A stretch of 64,000 bases of DNA, from assembly GCA_036362985.1 (NCBI GenBank), contig JAYGXS010000005.1, positions 28,547,041-28,611,040 of the forward strand, read 5' to 3'. Below the pieces are notes generated by a model. The model made no database searches. It saw only the letters and a program-made list of their open reading frames with translations, and was not told the DNA's origin. Made by a program: the position numbers and the translations under genes. This document shows positions 44,520-52,729 of this stretch, piece by piece; the first letter of the stretch is position 1, and every line of letters starts with the position of its first letter. The stretch comes from Ligula intestinalis (lineage: Eukaryota; Platyhelminthes; Cestoda; Diphyllobothriidea; Diphyllobothriidae).

Positions 44520-44935
44520 TGTCTGACACTGTTTTGCCTTACACTACCCAATAGTAGTAGTTCAGTAGTAGTCTCGCTTTTCCTCCGGCGTGTCTGTCGT
44601 CAACACCAACTTAGTGCCGAATCATAGGCAATACCTGTACTAGGTGCCTGCGTCCTTCCTGAACTACTATCCCTCTTTCTGCACCAAAATTGAGTTCTCG
44701 GTTAACACTAGACTGCTCGCGTTAGGCACTACCGCTTATTAGCAGATCCCAGGCAAGTAAGCTGCTGCCTCGGTCCAGAAGGCCTTGTAGTACTGCCGCA
44801 CGCCGTCGGACATGCGCTGATGGCGTGGGCAAAATCCGATAATCGATATTTGCGCAGCTGCATCGCTAGCTCGCGCCACGGGTTTATGAGACAGGGTGCG
44901 GGGGGCGGCTAAACATAGTGACTCATAGATAAGTA
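44520..44935. other. LINE 3' UTR and unassigned DNA
   Basis: Probably LINE 3' UTR at first (TAGTAGTAGTTCAGTAGTAG runs at about 44550). Nothing else is recognised. Confidence 0.35.
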
Positions 44936-44939
44936 GAAG

Positions 44940-45012
44940 GCGTGGCGATCACCGGAATCATACTTTTTACTTATCTAAGCTTTCCGGCTCCATCTAGAGT
45001 CCTTCTTCAGAG
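44940..45012 (-). repeat. PLE-type tail with hammerhead-like core
   Basis: On the minus strand, CTGAAGA (45010-45004), 19 nt, GAAA (44984-44981), then GCTTAGATAAG and TATGATTCC. The 19 nt pair GGACTC with GGAGCC (one mismatch) around TAGAT. The plus-strand end GCGATCACCGGAATCATACT parallels GCGATCxCTGGAACAATACT of other tails. Confidence 0.55.
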
Positions 45013-45207
45013 ATAAAAGGTGTACACGAAAGAAAAGCAACAGTTATAGGACGCAGGGGCCAATCAACCGTTATGAGGAGAGGCGGAAGGGGGGGGGAGG
45101 CAACAGTCAACCGATGGTACTATCGGTTGACTATTGCCTCCCCTCGTGACGGTTGATTGGCCCCTGCGTCCTATAACTGTTGCGTTTCTTTCGTGTACAC
45201 CTTTTAT
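45013..45207. repeat. Long palindrome, arms of about 87-104 bp
   Basis: Left arm 45013-45116 and right arm 45121-45207 match as inverted copies from ATAAAAGGTGTACACGAAAG to GCAACAGTCAACCGAT. The left arm has about 17 extra bases, including a G run. A hammerhead-like core sits immediately outside the left arm. The sequence is otherwise unrecognised. Confidence 0.85.
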
Positions 45208-45254
45208 CCAAATGCCGAAAGATTCGGGGTCCAGATATGTCATCGCGTTCATCA

Positions 45255-45375
45255 TCTCCCTAAAGGTAAGGAAGAAGAAGAGGGGGCGGTTTCATGGACT
45301 AAATTGTATTCGAACTGACGTTTCGAAAACATTCTCGCTTCCATCTTCAGAGTTTAGTAGAGTCAGGTGGTCTTG
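45255..45375 (-). repeat. PLE-type tail with hammerhead-like core
   Basis: On the minus strand, CTGAAGA (45350-45344), 19 nt, GAAA (45324-45321), then CGTCAGTTCGAA. The 19 nt pair GGAAGC with GTTTTC fully (with two G-U pairs) around GAGAAT. The plus-strand distal end is AAGGAAGAAGAAGAGG, as in other tails. Confidence 0.6.
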
Positions 45376-45769
45376 AGTTAGTCCGTCTTGCCGGTTGCCT
45401 CAAGTTATATCGGTGTTGGGCGTATGAACTTTGACCTGTCCGTTCGTTGCCGACCGCATTTGGCCTCCCGGAGGTTGGCTGCTGGTGGGCTGACTGACCT
45501 TCGTCCCTTCTGCGGTCAGCGTAGTTGTAGGCGAATCAGTATGCTTGCTGGCTTCCCCCACGTCACCCGGCGGACTGATCACTCGTTGCTGTACACTTGA
45601 GTTATTCTTTGCCTCGCGGCTGCGACGTTGAGGCAGTGTTTTATGTTGGTCGCGTGACCTCTTACCTCCACTCCTAGTTTCCGTGGGCGTTGGCTCTCGG
45701 GTCTGCGTACTCTGCTGCAAGGTAAGCTGAGCTTTTGCTCTGATTCTTCTTTCATACTTGATTTCCTTC

Positions 45770-45945
45770 TCTCTCTCTTGGTCTGTCTGCGTTCCCCTCC
45801 TCGCCTACTCTCCCTTTCTCCATCTTTCACTCTCTTCTTCTTCCTATCCTTTTTTCTACTTTTCTACTTCCTCTTTTCTTCTCCTTTTTCCTCTTCCTTT
45901 TCCTCTTCCTCTTCTTCTTCTTCTTCTTCTTCTTCTTCTTCTGCA
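45770..45945 (+). repeat. CT-rich tract with TTC microsatellite
   Basis: A long pyrimidine tract ends in about 11 TTC units (45909-45942). The Leu/Ser/Phe-rich open frames over it (45758-46117, 45778-46032) are composition artefacts. Confidence 0.85.
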
Positions 45946-46289
45946 CGTCCACAATTTCAAAGTTCACAAGTTGTCTCTCTCTCTCCTTTCAGCCCCACCC
46001 ACGGACGCAAACCGGCAACGGAGCATGGGTAGTGCCTTTCAGTCGATGATTGATTGGTTACCCCTCTCAGGCGGGTGTTGGCTCAGGCTTCATGCAGGGC
46101 TGCTCTCACCCTTCTGAGATCGAATGGTCTGCATGCATATGCAATGCCAGTCCTCAGTCATTCACGGTCCCTGCGGCCTGGTAGGCGCTGGCACTTCCTC
46201 TCAGTTCTGATTCATTGTTGGTGACTGCGTTCGCGCTCCCATTGGGCTTCAGGTCCCACCTCAGGTGTCCGAAAGCTAGGCGGTAACTA

Positions 46290-46435
46290 TGCGGTGAAGG
46301 AGAGAGTGAGGTCGACCCTCGGCGCGTTTCTCTCCTAACTATAATAAATCTGAATGCGCTTGAATCTATCACGGTGCGCTAAAAGACGTGGCTTGGAGGG
46401 TTGCCAACTGACGGGAAGACTCGGGCCCCCCTACG
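46290..46435 (+). repeat. Dispersed repeat module
   Basis: Second copy of the module at 38650-38775, from GAGAGAGTGAGGTCGACCCT to CTTGGAGGGTTGCCAACTGA. It immediately precedes the tandem duplication. Confidence 0.65.
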
Positions 46436-46489
46436 TTGCTGCTTCTTTTATACGCGTGTGTTTGTGTGTGCGTATGGGAGGAGAGGGAG

Positions 46490-47204
46490 GATTGAGAGTC
46501 AGGCTGCAATGGCACCCTCTTAATGTGGCCTTTATGGCGCTCCCGCGCAGGCGGGAGCATACCTAGCGAGATGGCTGAGTCAAGTGTCGCGTGTTGAGTG
46601 TTTATCGCGCCAGCCACCTACACCTTCCCTCATCCCCGGTCTTATTGACTTTGTCTTTACACCGGAAACGGAGGTGGGAGAGGCGAGCGAGTGGGTAGAT
46701 TCTGCGCGAGTCTGCCTAAACTCCTTTTTTCTTTCGCGCGAGTTCTCTGTGTTGCTCCTGCTTGCTGTAGCCTTCGTATTGCTTGCCCAGCTCACCTCAG
46801 TGTCTGTTGCGGCTTGCTTTAGCGTTTGCTGCGGCTGTTGGAGCACGCGGTGCCCATTGTCGAAATCGACGGGGGAACTGTCGGAGTGGCTTACTCCGAG
46901 CTGAGTGTCAAGCTCAATGGCTCCTCCTTAATGTGGCCTTTATGGCGCTCCCAGGCGGGAGCCTACCTAATGAGGTGTACTGTTAGTGCGCGTGTTGAGT
47001 GTTGGGCGCGCCAGCCACCTGCACCCTCCCCTATCTCCAGTTTTCTCGAGTTTTTCTTGACATCGGGTTCAAGTGTGGGAGTGGTGAGTGGGGTACATTT
47101 TCCCCAAGTTCACTTTCACCATAACCCCGCTGGAGTCACTGCGGTGTTTCAGCTTGCCGAAGCACGTGGTGGACATCGTCGAGAGCGACGGTCGAACTGT
47201 CAGT
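46490..47204 (+). repeat. Diverged tandem duplication, two units
   Basis: Unit one (46490-46886) and unit two (46905-47204) share AATGTGGCCTTTATGGCGCT, then CGTGTTGAGTG, GCGCCAGCCACCT and CACCCTCC-like parts. Both end in GxACATCGTCGAxAxCGACG-like sequence with GAACTGTC. The units differ by indels of up to 100 bp. No conserved protein is seen. Confidence 0.7.
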
Positions 47205-47209
47205 CCATA

Positions 47210-47925
47210 TAAGATTACATGATTATTTTTATGTCCTATCGCTGTATGCAAAAGAAACAATTTCTACATTACCACGTTCCCATGGTACAGATCTTCGAGG
47301 TTTTGTGAAACTACGGTGATACTTATAAACTATCCCTACCAAAATGACATTTAAAAAGTTAACATTTAAGTGCCCTAGTTGGGAAGAAATCGCGGCAAAC
47401 TCAGGCTTTCTACTTCAGCACGTGTTCTTTCATTGATTCCAAAAAGTTGATAGTTTTACGTTCATAAAAAGCGGCCAATTTCGACGGAAGGCGAACCTTT
47501 GACAAGACAATCACAAATTCAAATATGCCGCATAATTCTCACCGTCAACTGCATAATTGAACTCCCTTGGGATTTTGAGGTGCATCAACATATGGTCACC
47601 TGATGCCTTCCTCCACACACGCACACACTGAGTGGACCGAAGTAATCAAACAAAGTTTTTGCAAGTGACAACACGTGACTGAGAGAGAGCCAATTAGCTC
47701 TTTAGATGGTCGGGTGTAGAACGAATGTGACAGAGTTGTTGATGTGGCCTGCCTGCATCAGGTTGTGCGTAGGGTAAAAGACCTTAAAGAGTGCGATCCT
47801 CTGCCAGGGGTTTTATTAGAAAAAACCTGGTGATTTCTCGGAGCCTCAAAAAACCTTATCGCTTCGTCGGATACAAATTGATGAAACTTGTGTGCATAAA
47901 CTACTTGTACTTGTTAAAGCTGTAA
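47210..47925. other. No gene assigned
   Basis: Mixed-composition sequence with no recognised coding or repeat family. Confidence 0.4.
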
Positions 47926-47929
47926 TCAT

Positions 47930-48960
47930 GCCTGATCTAGCCGGCCTCAATGATGTCACGGACAGTACCTCTCCATGCGTAAGGACTGGCGGCAGCGAAT
48001 CTGGAGAGCTCTTCTCAGTCTCTTCTCCAGCGACAGAGACCGAAGATAGAAGGTCAAAGGACTGCTTTCATGTCTTGACAGACGATGTCGAGCTAAGTCT
48101 ACGGTTGCCCTTCTCTTCGACGCCCCCACGTGGCCTACGGCGCCGGATCGAGGGCAGTATAGCTAAGCTCGTGTGGCGGACGATGGAGAACGTGCACAAA
48201 CCACCTCAGTCGCGTTTCCTGAATGGCCTTAGATGTCCTCGCGATACGATCGCAGCGGGTGCAGACTGTCTCATTCGAGATGAAGTCGATATACTTAGCT
48301 TGCAGGATGGCCCTCGGGCACCGGTGGTCAAAGACCTCCAGTCTTCGCTCATATGCGGCGCGCAAAGCCTAGCAGTCAAATCCATAGAGGAGGAATGACC
48401 GGATACACCGATATACACGAATCTTCGAAGCGATGGAGATGTCACGTCGGATGCATAGGCGCTTTAGAAGGATTGAGAAAACCCAGCGAGCAGCATCGAT
48501 ACGGGGAGACAATGTCATCCTTGTTCTGCTCATTCGGTAGCAGCCTCGCTCCGAGTTATTTATGGCTGTTTACTTCTTCAAGTTGCTGAGCATTAATCCT
48601 CAGGGGTGCCTTTTTCTGGTCAGGGATGCAGCTCGAGAATAACTTCGTCTTTCCGGAATTTATGGACATGCCAACCGACATAGCGATCTCATTTAACCGC
48701 GACACTACCGACTGTAGACCACTAAAGCTTGAGGTTAGCAGCGCAATATCATCGGCGTAGTCGAGATCAGTCAGCCGACGTCCGGGTGCAAACTCAACAC
48801 CGTCCTCTTCATGTAGGGCCTTCCTGAGAATCCAGTCAATGACGTAGTTAAACAGAATGGGCGACAGGATACGGCCTTATCGGACACCAGACCGGATATC
48901 AAACGGTTGAGAAATTGTTGTGGACCAGAACTCATGCGTTGGTGGACCGATGGTAGGCCT
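47930..48960 (-). pseudogene. RTE-like LINE RT, C-terminal half, copy A
   Basis: On the minus strand: FDIRSGVR, stop, GRILSPILFNYVIDWIL, EEDGVEFAPGRRLTDLDYAD, DIALLTSSFSGLQSVVSRLN, INSGKTKLFSSCIPDQKKAP (48890-48600). After a gap comes RRLEVFDHRCPRAI, SNETVCTRCDRIARTSKAIQ and RLRWFVHVLHRPPHEL (48350-48135), then a decayed end with TVRDIIEAG (about 47945). The catalytic YADD is intact (about 48762) but frameshifts and stops are frequent. Confidence 0.85.
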
Positions 48961-49897
48961 GTTTGTACGTAAACCCGAGAAAATCGTTACACAACAGTGG
49001 GGAAGGATAAGAGCCAGTATGGAAGCGGACATTTAGAGGGTAAAACGGTCGGACCTGAACGGCTAATGCAACGGATGATATTAATGTTCAAAAACGACGG
49101 TGGAAAAAACTACTCCAAAAGGCCACATGACTAACGATATCTGGTGTGTCCGTAGGCTTTTAATTGAGAATTATTGTTGTTACGACTAGTGATAACAACG
49201 AGAACGGCAGCGGTTGGGGCATATAGGTGAAAAAATAAAACCGGATTTATAAATTGGTAGGCAAGAACTCTTCTGCTGAAAACTGTTAAAAGAACTTACG
49301 CTTTGTGGTCAACGGCGACGGCGAAGATCATCTCTTCTATTGTACGCACGCCTAAAAAAGATAGGAACAGGTATCCTCATAAGACTGGCCATTTGCAAGA
49401 CAAAAATAACAGTAAGGAACGATTCTAACCAGGATGTGGATCTAATATTTAAGTCCAATGTTATCCTATACCATTCTCTGCTTTGTTTGTCTGAATTTGT
49501 GATTATAAGGTCATATCTACAGTACGCTGCTACCTTTTTAAATGCACGAAAACAAGTTATTTTATCTACAACATAACACCATCCCAATATTTTTCGAATG
49601 CGGCCAATCTGTCGCATATGCAATTCACCAACAACACCAACATCGACAATTCTCCGTAGGATGACAACACGAAGAAAAATGCGTGTGAAAAAGCGGAAAT
49701 GGAGAAGTTGAAAGCCGATCTGTCTCCATATTTGACGTGAACGTCGTGAGAAACTTGACTTGTGAGTAGTACATGACCTTGTACCTTTGTCCTTTTAAAA
49801 TGACCCTTTATTTACCTTACCATCTGCTCTCCGTGAATGGAACCATTTTTGCTGAAAATTCAGGTTTGTAAAATCCTCAATATAGCATTCTTCTTCG
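48961..49897. other. No gene assigned
   Basis: AT-rich. A minus frame at 49309-49623 and a plus frame at 49340-49576 overlap without motifs. Confidence 0.4.
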
Positions 49898-49899
49898 TA

Positions 49900-50287
49900 T
49901 ACAGGGTGTCCACGAAGTCTGGGTACATAGTGAATAAATACATAGCTTTAGAACAAAACAATTTTATTTAAGAGCACATGAGAGCAAGCAGAGCGAGTCA
50001 GCAAGTCAGAATGCAAGAGTGCAAGTAGTCACAGAAAAAGGCTCCAGGTTATTTTTTTTCAGTGCGCATAGCGAGGAGGCGTCAGTATTCACGGTCCAAT
50101 CAGATAGGACGGAAAATCGATAATTATTGACGCGTTGTCAAGCCACGTCGTGGGACTTGGCGCTACAGCTGCGCTGAGAGCCTAAGCGTTGTTGACTAAT
50201 CATGGGACTCCACCGTTCCAACAAAAATAACATAAATAACTAAAATATTAAAATTCCTATGTACCCAGACTTTGTGGACACCCTGTA
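49900..50287. mobile_element. MITE, TA-flanked, 31-bp terminal inverted repeats
   Basis: Termini TACAGGGTGTCCAC... (49900-49930) and its inverse (50257-50287) match at 30 of 31 positions. Both are flanked by TA (49898-49899 and 50288-50289). At 388 bp with no coding capacity this is a miniature inverted-repeat element. TA target and CAGGGTGTCC-type ends suggest Tc1/mariner-type mobilisation; no transposase is present in the window. Confidence 0.88.
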
Positions 50288-50619
50288 TACTGTAGTATAC
50301 TTACGGTAGCATCTGTTTAGTCCACTGTTTGGCCCACTTGGCAAATGTCTTTTCATTTAAGGAGAAACATATAGTTCTGTCATTAAGATTGCATATAGCG
50401 GTCATACAATTTTAAGATTTACTTGTACTTCGTACATCTGTGAGCATACCTGACTTATGATGCCACGAACTGTAGCATTTTACGCATGACTATCTGTGGC
50501 GGCACAGCTGGACAGTCCAATCAATTCTCGCCGTCAGCGACCGAAACCAAATATCGAAGGTACAGGAACATTGACGAACTGTGTCCAACCATGCTTTGAG
50601 GTGACCTCCTCTTATCGCC

Positions 50620-51430
50620 TCGAATAAGGTAACAATGCCGGATCGAGGGTAACATCATTGAGCTCGTGAGGTGTACGACGAAGAAACCATCTTAGTGATC
50701 TTTTTGGATGGCCTGGGATATCCTTGCGATTTTGTCGCAGCAATTGCAAGCTGGCTCATTTGAGACACGTTCGGTGTACTTTATTCGAGGGATTGTCCTC
50801 AAGCGGTAGTGGTCAAATACCTCCAGTTTTCTTGCATCTTCCACGCGCATAGCCAAGCATTCACAACCGTAGAGGACAGACCGAACGGATGCACGGTACA
50901 TTCGAACCTTCTTGGCAATAAAGTTATAGCGCCAGGTTCATAGGCACTTCCTAAGGTTTGAGAAAATGCGAAGAGCTGCATTAATTTCGGAGACGTCTTC
51001 CTTACTCTGTCTATTTGGTGGCAACCTCGCTCCAACGTATTTGCAACTGTCTAATTCTTCAAAAATGACAGGCATTCATCTCGGGAGGTGCCTTCTTTTA
51101 ACAGGGATGCAGCATGAACACACTTAAGTCTTTCCAGTATTTATGAATAAGCCAATCGATTTAGCGACGTCGTTCACCTATGGTGCCACAGACTGCAGAT
51201 CACCAAAGTTTGAAGCTAGTAAAACGATAGCAGTGGCACAGTAAAGATCAGTCAGCCGCCGTCCGGGTGCAAGCCCAACGCCGTCCTTTTCACGTAAGGC
51301 CTTCCCGAGAACCCAGGAAATGGCGTGGTAGAATAAAACGGGCAGCAGGATACAGGCTTGTTGAACGCCAGACCTAATATCGAACGGTTCTGAAAGGTTG
51401 CTATGGTCCAGAACCCGCACAGACGTCAAA
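50620..51430 (-). pseudogene. RTE-like LINE RT, copy B
   Basis: On the minus strand: FDIRSGVQQACILLPVLFYH, then EKDGVGLAPGRRLTDLYCAT (51400-51245). Here the catalytic YADD has become YCAT. Next are KRRHLPR, NAALRIFSNLRKCL and RASVRSVLYGCECLAMRVED (50901-50840), ending in CDKIARISQAIQ. Frameshifts separate these blocks. They are collinear with copy A. Confidence 0.85.
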
Positions 51431-51600
51431 GATGGAGTCAGCACAAAAAGTGGTTTGACCCAGTCCGTCGGAACATGGAAGTGGTCCTTGGACCATCGGT
51501 ATGCGGCCTCTGGCGATGACGAAGAGGATGGATGGAACTGTCCAGGTCTACTGCCACAGATCATCAGGCGTGAAGAAATGCCATCCATGACATAATGGCA
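51430..51600 (+). pseudogene. RTE-like LINE C-terminus, inverted segment
   Basis: The plus strand encodes WFDPVRRNMEVVLGPSVCGL, a stop, RRGWMELSRST and RNAIHDI. These correspond to the normal C-terminal end of the same LINE. Both neighbours (50620-51430 and 51600-52150) are on the minus strand, so this piece is inverted between them. Confidence 0.7.
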
Positions 51601-52150
51601 ACCGGTTAGATCACGCACGATCGCAACCATAACAAGTACAAACGAGTACAAGTGGCGGTCAAATATTTCCAGCTTTCGTTCTGCTCCCGTACACACCACC
51701 AGCATTCGCAACCATACAGAATTACAGGTAGATCTTCCCAAGAATCCAGTTAATAGTGTAACTGGACGAAACGGGTGACAAGAAACTATCTTGTCAAACG
51801 CCAGATCGAATACAGAATAGTTATGAGAGATTTTTATGGACCAGAACTAGCGCAATGGTGGAGCTGTAATAGTTTGTAATCATGACGAGGATTTTTGCTG
51901 GTACATCATCTAGTGACATTATCCGCCCCTGGGACTCACGATGGCCAGAATCGAACCCAGCGGTGAAGTCAACAACGCAGATGGTCGTCTCTTTTTGGTA
52001 GCTATGAGTGAATTCAAGAATGCGCCTCTGTGTTAGTACCTAGTGCGCACATCCATATCCACCTCGGAATCCAGCTTGGTTCGTCCTCCTTCTATAGTCA
52101 AACGAAGGTCTTCATAGCAACGTTGAGAGGGCTGATGTTACTGTATTTCT
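51600..52150 (-). pseudogene. RTE-like LINE RT, copy C with internal deletion
   Basis: On the minus strand: a decayed stretch with WIPRWIWMCALGTNTEAHS, DFTAGFDSGHRESQGRIMSL, DDVPAKILVMITNYYSS and LVLVHKNLS (51980-51840). The early palm follows, then a jump to ILYGCECWWCV and ERKLEIFDRH (51720-51650). The catalytic region between them is missing. Confidence 0.7.
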
Positions 52151-52399
52151 AGCATTTTCTTCTATCTACCTTCTTAAAGATGTGTACACGGATGCCCGAA
52201 CCCTAGTCATCAGGAAAAACAGCATCCCTCCACGCTTGTTCATTCATTTCACAGATCCGGAGCGCCGGAGTGCGGACACAAGAACTGCAGATTTCAGCAA
52301 GTATACAGAACTTTCAGAGTGCCTTTTGTTGTGCAACCTTTATGGAGCATCGACGATTCCTCCTACCGAACGTTGAGGAAAGATAAAACTACACTGCAG

Positions 52400-52485
52400 T
52401 AAATATCGATGGCGCAGTGGATGAAGCATCGAAGTTTTGAAGGTGCTTGAAGTTCTCACTTTGTCGTTCGAGGTTAGCCGAGTTG
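52400..52485 (+). repeat. Possible tRNA-derived SINE head
   Basis: An A box TGGCGCAGTGG (52410-52420) fits the consensus, and a B-box-like GTTCGAGGT (52466-52474) has one mismatch at about 45 bp spacing. No second copy is seen in the window, so the body is undefined. Confidence 0.4.
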
Positions 52486-52631
52486 TCAGCAATAAAGCCA
52501 CCACCTAGGTTGCCAACAGGTTAACTTCGTGCAGAGGGCTTACCACGAGCTTAGCGGATGATTTTGTGGATGTTTGAGCATCACCAACGTTCAAGGCCTG
52601 CTTCGTGGAGATCGCTATTTCACTATAATAG

Positions 52632-52728
52632 ATCTTCCGGTCATCCCTAGCCGACTTGACCATAATCTTCCAGAGTTTATGGACTCATTATTACTGGATC
52701 TGACTCGAGCCAGCAGAGCGGACAACTG
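52632..52728 (+). CDS. Candidate host exon, family unknown
   Basis: Acceptor ctatttcactataatag and donor CTG|GTAGGT flank 97 nt that are open in one frame: LPVIPSRLDHNLPEFMDSLL then LDLTRASRADNW. The residue mix looks protein-like and the splice sites are good. Nothing repetitive is recognised here. I do not recognise the family and found no partner exon with matching phase, so this is a guess from context. Confidence 0.25.
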
Positions 52729-52729
52729 G

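Larger units (their letters stand above)
39500..44770 (+). mobile_element. LINE with C-terminal C2H2 zinc fingers
   Basis: A long element in which an APE endonuclease, RT and C2H2 fingers can be followed in order. The 5' region (39500-40430) has no clear coding content and is probably 5' UTR. The 3' limit is uncertain; sequence after the last stop (44516) is probably 3' UTR. Two other fragments of the family occur at 14990-15222 and 23545-23860, both minus. Confidence 0.75.

Noticed and set aside
45758..46117. Leu/Ser/Phe-rich 119-codon frame resembling a membrane protein
   Set aside because: It is translated from a CT-rich tract and TTC microsatellite, so the hydrophobicity reflects composition only.
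51930..51975. B-box-like GGTTCGATTC on the minus strand, possible SINE or tRNA
   Set aside because: The bases fall inside RTE-like coding sequence (DFTAGFDSGHRES) and no A box lies at tRNA spacing.
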